Notes: a model not told the origin generated them from the letters alone. 64,000 bases of DNA from Choristoneura fumiferana (GCF_025370935.1 NC_133472.1:24533523-24597522), one strand, 5' to 3'. Counted from the stretch's first letter, positions 38,443-51,500 are shown. Made by a program: numbers and translations.

Positions 38443-39054
38443 CGGATAGTGGCAAATATATTGCCGTCTTCATTTTTTTAAATTACAAATAAAAGTTTTT
38501 TTTTTTTCATTAAAACCCCCCAAACCACCAAACTTATCGCCAAACTTGTTTCTGAAACTAGAGAATTGTAACTATCGGATAAATCCAGCAAAGAAAGAAA
38601 AGAAAATTTTATTTACAAACATTTTTGAACATGAAACTACCGTGAGACTCACTCATATTAAATATAATGACCCGGATAACTCACGTCTTAAATCGCGTGT
38701 TGCAGCAGCCGCTCAGTCGCGTTGCTCCGACGACGAAGGGCTACGGATTAGCCCGAAACATGTCGAGCTAAACTCGATTTAAGACGTGAGTTATCAGGGT
38801 CATTATATTTAATACAAACATTTTAGTTCAAATGTAGGCAATGGTTAAAAATCTAATCATTTAACAAGGGATGGAACAACTTTTAACGGCTTTCTTTTTA
38901 TTTGTAGATTAGTACGAGTATATTCTCTTATGCGAAACAAAATTTATATTAACTAACACTGATGTATTAAACTGTTAACTAACAACAATTTCATTCAGAA
39001 AAAAAATGACTGAGTGGTATGACGGCAAATATCTTGCCGTTACCCACTAAAGGG
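38443..39054. mobile_element. Possible TTAA-flanked (piggyBac-like) non-autonomous element
   Basis: TTAA lies at 38439-38442 and 39055-39058. The subterminal palindromes GCAAATATATTGCCGTC and GACGGCAAATATCTTGCC face each other, and the right end is CACTAAAGGG. A third copy of the palindrome near 37495 and a TTAACCCTTTGACC at 37367 allow an alternative, longer element starting at 37371. It contains the insertion at 38626. Confidence 0.35.
38626..38813. mobile_element. Short interspersed element with 11-bp target duplication
   Basis: ACAAACATTTT lies on both sides (38615-38625 and 38814-38824). The body contains inverted ATAACTCACGTCTTAAATCG and CGATTTAAGACGTGAGTTAT, with GTCGCGTTGCTCCGACGACG in the loop. 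There is no poly-A tail; it ends CATTATATTTAAT. Class unknown. Confidence 0.6.
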
Positions 39055-39062
39055 TTAAAACA

Positions 39063-39068
39063 TTTATT
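39063..39068 (-). terminator. Possible pins poly-A signal
   Basis: AATAAA on the minus strand, about 235 bp after the stop codon. It lies just outside the TTAA-flanked element. Chosen by position only. Confidence 0.3.
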
Positions 39069-39302
39069 ATTATTGTTCAATGTTATTCCGGATTCTTTCC
39101 AACCATACTAAGCAAACATTAAACAAAGAGTTCTTGGTTGATTGCTTTAACTGATCGGTGGTTCAGAGCAAAAAAAAATAGACTCAATCAAAAGCCAATT
39201 TTCCGTTGTCCTTCTTTGCAACGAGCCCGTAGGATTATCATCTCCCAGTATATTTTGCAAACTAAGCAATTCCATTTCCCATGGATCATTTTCTCCAATT
39301 GA

Positions 39303-39572
39303 CTAACACACACTTCTAATTTCTGATGTTCCGATATTCGAAAATATCAGGTAAATACATGTGCTTGACAACTGCAAACTACTGCTACCATTACATCGAT
39401 GAAGTATAAAGTAAAGGACTACATATTTAATTACAGTGGCTCTTTGGTCCTCCATCCGGCCAGCTTGCGCTCGCATGAGGAGCGCAAAGAAGTCGTCGTC
39501 GGGCACAGTCTTTGGCCGCTCTTCGGGCTTCGGTCGCGGAAGCTCGGAGCGCTGGTCTTCTAAGCGGGAGCC
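39303..39572 (-). CDS. pins: pins last exon: rest of GoLoco 3, GoLoco 4, C-tail
   Basis: 270 bp with stop, acceptor TTTGTGTTGTAG. It starts GSRLEDQRSEL, completing GoLoco 3, then PDDDFFALLMRAQAGRMEDQ for GoLoco 4. The following 42 residues (IKYVVLYFILHRCNG...) are hydrophobic and do not resemble LGN. They may be a true tail or read-through of an unrecognised donor (ACT|GTAATT). Confidence 0.88.
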   Translation of the reverse strand, partial: GSRLEDQRSELPRPKPEERPKTVPDDDFFALLMRAQAGRMEDQRATVIKYVVLYFILHRCNGSSSLQLSSTCIYLIFSNIGTSEIRSVC

Positions 39573-42500
39573 CTACAACACAAACAAATAAATATCAATT
39601 ACCGCTTTGAACATGCAAATAGTTTAATTTCAGAACCAGCAATGTACGAGGGTACTAACCTGAACGCGAGCAATCATGTCGAGAAAGTCGTCTTCGGGTT
39701 TGGCACTAGTAGTCTGTTGCGGTCTGAGTCCTGGTAAGGAAGCACCCTTGCTCTCTGAGGTAAGCTTATTTGGCGCCGGGCGCAGTTCTGCGCGCTGGGA
39801 GTCCATGCGCTCCGACTGCAGATCCGTTATCATATCCAGCATGGCATCATTAGGGCTGGAAAAGAAAATTGTATTGTCCATAATTATAAAATTGACACGG
39901 GCGTAAAGAAACGATTACTTTATTGTCTAGTTATGCGTGACAATATTGAGTTTAAACTAGAAATATTATTTAATAAATAGTATCTATGTATATTTTTAAC
40001 ACAGAATACAACAGATTTATAATGTTATTTAATGTAAAGACTTACATCACAAGTTTTTACACAACTACATTTTTAATACAGAATCGGAATTAATTAATAG
40101 CCATGATATAATCATTGATTTTATAATACTTAATAATAGATTTGAAATTTGTATCTGTTAGAACGGTAATATTATTTAGAATAATTTAGGTAAATTATAA
40201 AAAATGCAATTTTCAGAAGCGACTTTATATAGCCAGTCTGTAACATGGAACGTTAAGCTTTCCTGTGTTTGCTTTTTATTCTGGCTTATCAACGTTAGTG
40301 GAAAAATTACATATCGTCACTTCTTTGAAAAAATCTCGTATCTCAAATCAATACGTCAACAAAATTTAACCTACGACGTAATGGTCATAAAGTGCACCCA
40401 GAACAATTATGCATTTTGAGATATGAGTTTTTTTAAGTAGTGACGATATATTTTACCGTAAATACATAATTATTTCAAATATGTACATATAGCGACGAGG
40501 GGGAATACGTTTCTTTAAAAAAAGAACTTAAAGGTTCACGTGTCCCTATGTTATTATAAATCATTCTTATTGCCTACTTTTGTAAAATTTGACTTCATGT
40601 CTGCAGCAGATCCATATAAAACAAAACCAAAATAAAAACAAAAGTTAGTGTTAGTACATACTTCAAAGTATCCTCGGGATTATTGGCTGTCATTACTTAT
40701 TGACAAAATAAGCAGTGTTAAGCAGAACAAAGGCTAGTCGCAGCTGATCTGTCGCTCGGGTGACATTGAAATAACGCGCAAGTACAACTGCTACTTATTG
40801 TGCATTCGACTCGCTCGCTGTTTGCCGTTACACTGTGTTTACTTTACAAGCACCTAGACACTAGATTCTAGTGTTTCGTGTAAACGGAAATCGGTATTGT
40901 GAGGCAATGGATATATGTATGTTTGAAATATAACAAACATTTGAGATTCTAAAATTGCCGAAATGCATCTTAGTTCATGTAGTGAATTATTTTATTCTTA
41001 ACCGATTTAAAAAAAAGGAGGAGGTTATCAATTCGGTTGTATTTTTTTTATGTTTGTTACCTCAGAACTCCGTCATTTATGAACCAACTTGATTTTTTTT
41101 TTCGTTCGTCTAGTAATGCTTTCAATTAGGTCCCATAAGCGACAAATCAGGATCTGATGGTTGGATCCTAAGTAAATTGAGGGAACTCTTCAAATATTGT
41201 AGGAACGCCTATGGTAATTTCGATATATTTAGGAGTAACTCGCGCATTTTCTCGTGAAACTATCATTTGGTGAAGTGGAACTGATGATGAAGACCAAATT
41301 TGACCAATGGAGCGACTACTCAATAACAAGTACTNNNNNNNNNNNNNNNNNNNNNNNNNNNNNNNNNNNNNNNNNNNNNNNNNNNNNNNNNNNNNNNNNN
41401 NNNNNNNNNNNNNNNNNNNNNNNNNNNNNNNNNNATGACGGAGTTCTGAGGTAACAAACATTAAAAAAAAAAAAAAATACAACCGAATTGATAACCTCCT
41501 TTTTGAAGTCGGTTAAAAACAAAATTGAACTGATTTGTGACCACTTTGTGACATGCACATTTCTAAATCATTTTGTATATTTTTTCCCTGTTGTCACGAA
41601 TAAATCTTTTCTTTTCCCTTATATCGGAATATTTCTTTATTCCTGACGGGAGTTGCTTCTCCTTTAGGCATTCCGTACCCAAAGGGTGCAACGGGACCCT
41701 ATTGCTGAGATTCTGCTGTCTGTCTGTGTGTTGTCTGTCTGTCTTCTAATGTTTCGTAACTATTATTTAGTTTTTATGGTTAGCCAACGGGACCTATTGC
41801 TGAGACTCTGCTGTCTGTCTGTCTGTCTGTCCATCCGTCTGTCACAGGGCTTTATCTCTTGTATGTATGTGTGTTCTGGTGTTCTGAGTGACGATTAAAT
41901 ATTCACAGAACAAAAACAACCAAAATATGTTATTTGTTAGGCTTTACCAATATGTAATTTGACTTTTTATGAAAGTGTAGTAGGGAGGATTACTGCATGA
42001 CACACACATGTGTCGCACAAACACAGTTGTCTTGCACTTGTGTTTGCGGAGTGGCAAAGAAAAACGTTGAAGTTATTAATATGACTCAATCAAATAAGTT
42101 TATACTTTATGACCTAGTCTCTCTCTATCACTTCGTGTTTGAACTTTTGTACAAAATTGATGATGATGAAAAATTATGATGATAGTGATGATGATGATGA
42201 TGATAATTGATGGTAATGGTAATGATGATCGTGATGATGGTGATGATGATGAATATGACGATGGTTGATAGTGATGCGATGTGATGAATATGGAGGTATA
42301 TGATGATGGTGATGCTGATGATGATAATGATGATAGTAGTGACGACATGTCCCATTTTAAAATACTAGTTAACTACGCCCAACACTGCCTCCAGCTCGCG
42401 TGCTGTTTGTGACGGTTTCCGAATTTTTTAATTGGAACACGTGACTGTCCAGTAAGTAAGTATGAAATTCCATTACATATCAAGTGTACTTAATTTGTAA

Positions 42501-45500
42501 TGGATTCATACTTACTTACTGGACAGTACGAGGTTACTTCCTGGACACTACTAGCCTAGTCTCTAGGATGCGTTACTTTCCACAACGTTTTTGATGATGA
42601 TTAGATGATTGTTAGTCATTGTGATGATCATGGTGATGATAATGATGATAATGCAGATATTTATATGATGTATATGTGTATGATGATTAGATTAATGATG
42701 GTTGACGGTGACGATGATGATGATGACGATTGATGATGTTGACGTGATGATGATAATGATGACGATTGATGATTGTTGACAGTGGTGATGATGATGATGA
42801 TGATGATGGTCGTTGCTAGTAATAATGAAAATGATGGTTGTATTGATGGTGATGATGATGGTGATGATGATAATGATGATGATGCAGATATGTATATGAT
42901 GATATTGATGATGATGATGTAAATTATGTAGATGATGATGGTGATGATGCTGAAAACGATGATGATGATTGGGCAGAACAAACATGACATGTACTTATGT
43001 AATATTCTTCTGACATGTGTAATATTTGTAACACCTGTGTATGTTCCTGCGAAATAAATAATTTCATTTTATTTCATTTCATGATGGTGATGGTGTCGAT
43101 GACGACGATGTATATGATGATGATGATGAAAATGGTTGATTGTGATCATTATGATGTAGTGATGTAAATTATGTAGATGATTATATATATGAAGTAGATG
43201 ATGATAATGATGATAATGCAGATATGTATATGATGATATTGATGATGATGACGATGATGATGATGTAAATTATGTAAATGATGATAATGATGTAGATGGT
43301 GATGACGCTGAAAACGATGATGATGATTGGGGCAGAACAAACATGACATGTACCTGTGTATTTCATTTCATTCATTTATTGCATATCACATTACAAACAT
43401 AGATGGAATTATAAATAGGCAGGTATACATGTGACACCCTGTTAGGACACAGCCAATTAACTATTTCATTTTATAAGTTGTTTTACATAAAATAAATCTA
43501 TGGTTACAAATATCTGATATAAATATGTGTATGTTCCTGCGAAATAAATAATTTCATTTTATTTCGTTTCATGATGGTGATGATGTCGATGACGACGATG
43601 TAGATGGTGTAAATTATGTAGATGATGATAATGATGACGATGCACATGATGTATATGATGTAGATGATGATGATATATAGATGATGATGACAATGATGAT
43701 GTAGATGATGTAGATAATTAAGGTGGTAATAATTATATTGATGATGGTGATGTAAATTATGTAGATGATGATGATGATGATGCAGATTTAAATGATGTAG
43801 ATGATGAAAGTGATGTAAACGATGTTGATGATGAAGATGGTTGATTGTGATCATTATAACGTGTAAAAGTGCCCATTGCGGCCTATTTATTGAATAAATG
43901 ATTTAAATTTAAATTTTTAAATTTATGATGATGTAGATGATGATAATGATGATGATGCAGATATGTATATAATGTACATAATGATAAAGATGATGATGTA
44001 GTGGATGTAGATAATTTAGGTGATAAAAATGATGTTGATGATGGTTATGTAAAAGGCCCGCGTGCTTTTTTCAAAATTTTTAAGGAGCCCGTTACTGTCA
44101 TATTACATATTTACTTACTGGACAGTACGAGGTTACTTCCTGGATCCTTAGCCTAGTCTCCGTGATGCGTTACTTTCTGCGACGTTTTTGATGTTGTATT
44201 GGCAACATTTCATACCATTTTTGACAAAAACATGTTTTCATATAAGTTATCGTAACCGAGGAATCTATAAGGATACTTCTAGTTCTTAGAAACTTGAATT
44301 TTAGTTTGCAGATAGCTCTTATGGCGCGAAGATTAGAAAAATCAAAAAATCGCCGGTTACGTTTAAGTTATGAAGAAATATAAATTTCATTTCATAGTAT
44401 GTACCACACAAGTATATATCATAATCAACTTCGTGTCTTACTACCTGGCGGTGACATATTGTCACATGGAATTCAAACTCACATCAAAAAAATGTACGAA
44501 GAATTTACGAATTTGTGCGCTAGTTTAAAAAATATACTACCCGTAATAATAGTACTACTAATCACTACTAATAATAGTACTACCCGTAATAGTAGTACAC
44601 CGGTAGTAATAAAGATACTTTCTGGCGGGCGCTATCTATTTTACTATGAAGCAGTCGAATTTTTTATAAGTAAAAAATCGGAATCCCAATCTGTCGGAAT
44701 CCCAATGGGCACCTTATATAAGCGCTTTAGAACTTGAACGTTCATTTTTTTTTAACTATAGCGTACAATTTCGTACATTTTTTCTGATTTACAAGAAATT
44801 TGAAAAGTCCGCCAGAAAGTACTTCAAACTAGTTGATTTTTTTTTTTTTTTTTATAGTCGGTTCCATTTTTTGCTAAAAAATTTTTTCATGTACAGTCAC
44901 CAGCACCAATATCTGACACAATAAGCGTGCATAAATATCTGACACGACTCTATTTCTAGGGCCGGAAGGACCTGTCAGATATTTTTGCACGCTCCGCTGT
45001 GGTAGATATTAATGCTGGTGACTGTACCTACATTTTTTGATTTGAGTGAATTCCATGCGACACCATGTCACCGCCAGGAAGTATGACACTCAACTTCGAA
45101 GCTGTCTCACCCTGGAGATCGCATAGATCGATGTTTACTTGACATCTTATTCCGAAACTTATTTATTGTTTTGTCACTAGTAACGTGCTAGCACAAGTCT
45201 TTTCGCGATAGTTTTTAATCTTCTTCTGCGTGAAACATAAACATTGTAGTAGAAAAATAGTAGAATTATTATATGTTCATTTTTTTTAACAACCGAGTTA
45301 GTGTTATGCTCTATGTCACAGGATGACTAAATATTGACAATCGATATCGAGATTAATATACCTCATGTTTAGACTTTGCTCATGTCTAGCTTTAGATACA
45401 TTCTTGACTGAGCCGGCCGCGATAACTGTAGTAGATAGTATGGCGTTCTTTTTCGAGTGTCATTGCTACTGAACTGTCAGGTTGCCTTACAGAAGAAAAG

Positions 45501-48500
45501 GAAACTCGTGTAAAATGACATCGCATACAGATACCCAGAATCAAGAACCAAAATCAGAAGAATGGTATAAGTTCATATATTGATAAATTTTTATTGTGAG
45601 CTTACTTTTTTTTAATTATGTGTGACTATTATTACAAATTATATATTTTTAAGCTTCTGATACCTTGACTTTTGTATTTAGGACTATTGCATGGTAGGTG
45701 CACGCGGCTAGTAGCTAGTTTTATAAGATCTCCGCTTACAAATTGTATCTTTCGCGTCACTGCTTTCATTATAGTGGCATCATAATAATGTTTGATTTTG
45801 AGTTTGCATTATATTATAGGCTATGATTGGTTTTTTGGAGTCTTTTTGTATTTTTTATTTCAACTCCAAATTTGTTACTTTTACGGGTATCCCGTGAAAC
45901 CATATCGAAAATACAAACTGAGACATGGATGCACAGAAAAACCAGAAAAAGAGACCAGGGCTGGGAATCGAACCCAGGTCCTCAGCAATCCGTGCTGCGT
46001 GCTATAACCCCTACACCACCGCTGGACAGGAATCTAGACACGAATTTTTCCTATGCATACATATCTCAACGAAACAAATACGAAATGAAATAAATACTTG
46101 AATAATTGAGTGGTTTCGGTGTTACCAGGTTCCTTGACCCTTGATGCGTGGCTTTACTGGTGCGTCCATGAGGCACATGTGCCATATGACCAGTGATGTA
46201 AATAATGGAGTTGTTCTTTCGAAAAAATAATAAACTTTATTACATACATTATAATAATTATTTTTATTCTTGAACCACATTTAGATAAACAATGAAAATT
46301 GCTACGGGGATATTATATTACCTTATCATTACTATGGCGACGTGTCAAAAGAACGCTGCACATTGCTTCGGGACAGAGAACTTGTTAATTTGCGGAACCT
46401 CATATAAATTGACAACAATATTTTTTACTTTACTTCTGCGCTACGAACTGTGCCCACACCTACGTCCATGTGAAATATCTATACAATAAGTTTACATACA
46501 CGCCCGCTCTCTTTCTCTTCCATGTAAAACAATATTTTATTATGTATGTATAGTATATGTCACACAAGCTCGACTAGCTGTCACAAATACCTACTATATA
46601 ACTATTATTAGGTATTGTGTGATATATATATTATTTCATGTAGGAGGAGGGGGTGGAGGAGGGCGTGTACTGCATGTTATTATATTATGTAGGAACGTAT
46701 CACATAGATCTAACTGTGCCGCACGGTTGACAGCAGAGAAACCTAGGGCAAAATTAAATACTGTAGGTTCTAGATACTGACTAACAGTCAAGCTCAAAAA
46801 AAATTAATTGCTAGTGGTACGGTTGGCTTGTTGATTGACTGGACAGCGGGCATATTTAACTTGTATCACAAAGTTTATACCTTTTTTTTGTTCTCAAAGT
46901 ATTAGCTGAATCTAATGCCGACGTTGTTCACTAGCAGACCTGACCCCCTCCTGATCCTGATAATTATTCTCAAACGCTGTCTAATGCGACGTACTGCATT
47001 TTACTTACCCCAAAGAAAAGATTGTATGGTAGAACTGCAACTGTCACAGGCGGAACGGCAGTGATGGGCCTGGTAATTGCAGCCTGCTCGCGTGCTCGGA
47101 CAGATGAGAGGAATAGAGCAACAAAATAATTAAAAGAAACTGGAATTAATCAAAATACCACGCACAGGACTTATCACGCTAACACACTCGAGTAATATTT
47201 ACCTCGACGTTTCGGCAACATTACAGTGGCCGTGGTCACGAGTAGACTGAAGTGTGGGGTGTCAAGTCTGCCTAGCAGCGCGAGTCCTTCGAACTACCTG
47301 CACTTGGTCATTTTTATTTGTCACCCCACACTTCAGTCTACCCGTGACCACGGCCACTGTAATGTTGCCGAAACGTCGAGGTAAATATTACTCGTGTCTC
47401 TAAAGATATATTGTTTCCAAAATACTTACTTGATTTATAATGCATAATAATTGGCATGATTATTGGGATATGAATTTACTGTACCAGCGGGAAAATTACA
47501 AATTAATTATACCCCTGCCCGGTCAACCAGACTAGTTAGCCGTAGATACTACAGGCAAAGAGCGCTCAAAAAGTAGCAAAGTAAAGACATTCCCTTTTTA
47601 CTCTTAGTATTTGAGGACATGTAAAACTATTTGAGCATTTCTAAATAAAGTTTGTACATTTGATTTGCGACTCCTATTTGTGATAAAAATTTGCAGGTAT
47701 GTAGAGTGAACGATACTGAGCCGTAATAACATAGTCTCTCAAAATGTCCCAATTGGTTTGTATGGAAATTTCCTTTTTGTTACCAAAACTACGGATTTGC
47801 GGTAACAAAAAAGGAACTTTCCATAATTGGGACATTTCGGGAGACTATGTTATTTAAACTCAGAGTGAACGATTCACTTTATCTACCTGCAAATTTTTAC
47901 CCAAATCGGAGTCGCAAATCAAATGTACAAACGTTTTTAGAAATGCTCATTTTAGCACTGTAGCTTGCTGTGACAAAGTATCAAACTGTTCAACTACCTA
48001 TGAGCTTGACTGCTTCGAATTAGGTTTGATGCAACATCTGTCTCCGATGATGACGTGTCAGCTAAACTGAACGTGCCCGTAGTCTGCAAGTACGACGGAT
48101 TATTTGCGGTAGTTCTAGTTCCTTCACAAGACCTTGAAGAAAGAACTGCGGGATTTTTCCGCCTTTGTACCTTTGCAAGAACTGAAGATGCTACTGCGAA
48201 AGGAACAAAGGCTAAAAAATAAACGCAGTTTTTCCTTCAAGTCTTGTAAAGGAACTAATGCAAAAAAAACGCAATAGTTCCATCGCACGAACATCCAAAG
48301 GAAACACTGCCAATAATCCAGTACGCACGACTACAAACCTGCTGGATCGGAAAAAAATCCTAGCAGATAATACTTACTATAGGTAGATAAATGATACGAA
48401 TCGACAACTGTTTTCGACTCGAAGGTAACAAAGGGAGTGTAGATGATTTTGGAACTGCTCGTAGTCTTCTGCTGATTGTGCCAAATCATCGGTTATGATA

Positions 48501-51500
48501 TCCTAACAAAATCAGTTTATATAAGTAAGTACAAAATTAGCACGGGATAATTTTTACCGCAATTTGATACCAGTTATCGGCGAGTGGGTGAACTTTTGCT
48601 GTTATGTAAGTATTTCGTAAGTATTTGTTTATACCTATAAAGGCAAAACATGGCCTTAAAATGCATGAGATTTGGCAAACGTATTCCTCGAGGATCGCAG
48701 AGGTGCAAGAAGTTTTTTTTTTAATTCGAATACCTACACTACAGAGTAGATTTTTTTCTTCAACGGGAGCGAAGCCGCGGGATTAAGCTAGTAATTATAT
48801 ATACGAACTGAGAAATCCAGATGCAGAAGCCTAGATAAACTCTTCGTCAACTCTTTTCATGGTTAGCAACTTATTAATAATTGATATTAGCAGCTTATGA
48901 TTACTAATTCTCTACTAAAAGTCTTACCACAGAAATTGAGTGATGATGATGATGATAATTAGGATAGTAAACTCTGTATGGTTTTTATTACCTCTTTTGA
49001 TAGAAAGAGCTTACACGAAGCACTGTTCATAAAATATTAGGTATGTCTAAAGGCACTGTTACACATGCTCGTTACTGGACTGAAGCAAACGCGTTCACAC
49101 TTGCTTAATACCTTTCCCCTTCCACCCCGTCTCGAGCTTGCCACTAATAAGCATGCTCGATAGTAGCATGTCCTGTTCACACATGCTACTAGCTAGCATT
49201 TGCTCAATAGTAGCATGCTTTCTTGCTACTAAAGAGCATGTGTAACAGTGTCTTAAGGGACTTTGGCCTTACGGATGCCCTTGATAAACTTGATTGCCTG
49301 TGCATTCCTGTGCGTGTCGTACAAGGTGACTAAGAGCCCTGGTGGCAGCGCTCTCTATTGCCAACTACGAATTCCAAACTCCAGCTCTGCGGCGTGGAAG
49401 GTAAGGACAAACCTCCGCACTATTTTCCCAAGAAACTCGTCCTGTAGATTTGTTACTGATTTTCAACCGACGACCATGACCACTTTAGCATGGTAGTAAC
49501 TACGAAAAGTAACTATAAATGTAACCTGAATAATAGCAAGACCATCAACCAAGACAAGAAACTGTGGTCAGAATCTCGGTAATTTCTCAATTTATCGTAC
49601 ACATATTATGAACACTTGAAAGGCGTTTGGCTCGTATTATAATATGCGAACAGTTATCCAAGACCCTGCTTCTAATTATCAATAAAATACCTATAGATTT
49701 TATAGGTCGTAGTAAAATTTTCGAGTAAAGTACAGTTGGTACAAAATTTCGTGACTCGATAAAAAAATGTGAATATTTCTCGAAGGAGTACCCCGATCGG
49801 GTAGCTAAGTGTCGCAATAGACTTTCGCTAGCTGGCGCTGTCTATTTGAGTGTGTGCGTGAGCTCCTAGTGTCCGTATACGGCCGCAATTGGCGTTCAAA
49901 GTAAAGCACCTCGTTTGCGGCTTTGGCGAATATTTCATTTCGAGTGTGGGGTCAAAAAATCGGTTACACTTAGATACTCCCGCCATTAGTTTTTGGTGAA
50001 ATAATTCTTCATAATTTACGAAAAAAACCTGAAAAAAGGAACTATTGATAACAGCGCCATCTAACGGGACATTGCTCATGAGCTAACCAGGAGCAAACCC
50101 TTAATAAAGAAAATCTTCGTTTAATATGAATAGTCTTGGTAATAAACAAATTATTTATGCCTCTTCATGCCCACAGTTTGATTTGTAACGTAGGTAATGG
50201 ATAGACATTTAGACTGAATAGGTCGATAGATAGATATGACAGATGGCATGCTCTTGTTTCGGAGGCCAAGACCCTCTTTGGGTCCCTGAGCCAAATTAGT
50301 TAGTTAGATAGCTTATTAGTCTGGTCAACATTTAGGATACTTTATGTTACGGAAAATAAATATTTTTGGATATAATAAAAAAATAGTTTTAAATAAATTT
50401 ATAGCTCTTCCAAAATTGTCTGGAGCATGAAGCGATGCTTTTCTTATTTTCATGACTTGAGAAGTATGGATATGTAGGAGAAAGTTATTTATCTTCAGTC
50501 AGAGGAGATTCCAAAGTTGATTGTCTGGAGCATGAAGCGATCTTTTCGCTATTTTCGTCGCTTGAAAAGTATAGATATGTAGAAGAAAGTTCTTTTTCTT
50601 CAGTCAGAGGAGGTTCTACAGTCATTTTTAATGAAGATTCTTTTTCCCTTAGTGGCATTCCCCGAGCTCGACGGGAATCAACAATTTCGGGTAGTAACGT
50701 CCATATAAAATGAAATTAGTTTTTCTTTCATTTTTTCCCCAAAATGTATCATCTATAAGTATGATTACTGTTTTGAGGTGATGATTTTCACCACTCCACA
50801 CAGCAAATATACACTGTGCTCGACACGTGACATGGAGACCTTGGATCTGGTCATACCAGTTACTATTTTTGTTAATTTCAGTAGTTTTAGTTTCCTTTTC
50901 ATAATTCTACATCTGAATTTCGTTTTCTTTGATACATTTTTCAAGTCCATTTCTAAAGGCTACACTTCAACCGGGCACTTTATTTCACTTTTACTTAAAG
51001 ATGATACATTTTGGGAGAAAAAATTAAAGACAAACTAATTTCAAAATTGAAAATACAAACTGAAATATAGATGCACAGAAAAACCAGAAAAATAAGACCA
51101 GCACCGGAAATCGAACCCAGGTCCTCGGTATTCCGTACCGCGTGCTATACCGCTACACCACTGCTGGTCCACCAGCAGTGACCAGCAGTGGTGGTTGACC
51201 GGCAGTGGTGTAGCGGTATAGCACGCGGTACGGAATACCGAGGACCTGGGTTCGATTCCCAGTGCTGGTCTTATTTTTCTGGTTTTTCGGTGCATCTATA
51301 TTTCAGTTTGTATTTTCAATTTAGGTTTTACGGGATGACCGTAAGAGAAAAAAAATTGGAATGGAAATAAAAAATATAAAAAGATTCCAAAAAACCAATC
51401 TTGATTTACGTGAAGGTAAATTACAAATCGAAGTCCCTATAATAAATAAGTCGCTGATAAGGTAGGCGGTAGGCGTCGTAATGTACGGTCTGGTACACAC

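Noticed and set aside
42100..43854. Long minus-strand frames of His, Ser and Ile runs
   Set aside because: They are the three readings of the GAT satellite and have no splice or start context.
46292..46489. 65-codon plus frame with a hydrophobic start
   Set aside because: Low-information composition, no supporting neighbours, and an AT-rich intron background.
46990..47100. Possible extra pins exon on the minus strand ending in GTAAGT
   Set aside because: Its end phase (0) does not fit the GoLoco 2 exon (needs two leftover bases), and it would break the frame.
48011..48222. ATG-less frame of about 65 codons with natural-looking composition
   Set aside because: It runs across a palindromic element whose right arm mirrors the left, so openness is explained by the repeat.
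49263..49496. 77-codon plus frame, and a minus frame containing LTFHAAELEFGIRSW
   Set aside because: Both strands look partly coding, but stops break the minus frame, no family is recognised and no splice signals fit.
51197..51270. Cloverleaf-forming sequence as a functional tRNA-Ser gene
   Set aside because: It is the head of a multi-copy SINE with an attached body, and sister copies at 45836 and 51041 show B-box or acceptor-stem changes.
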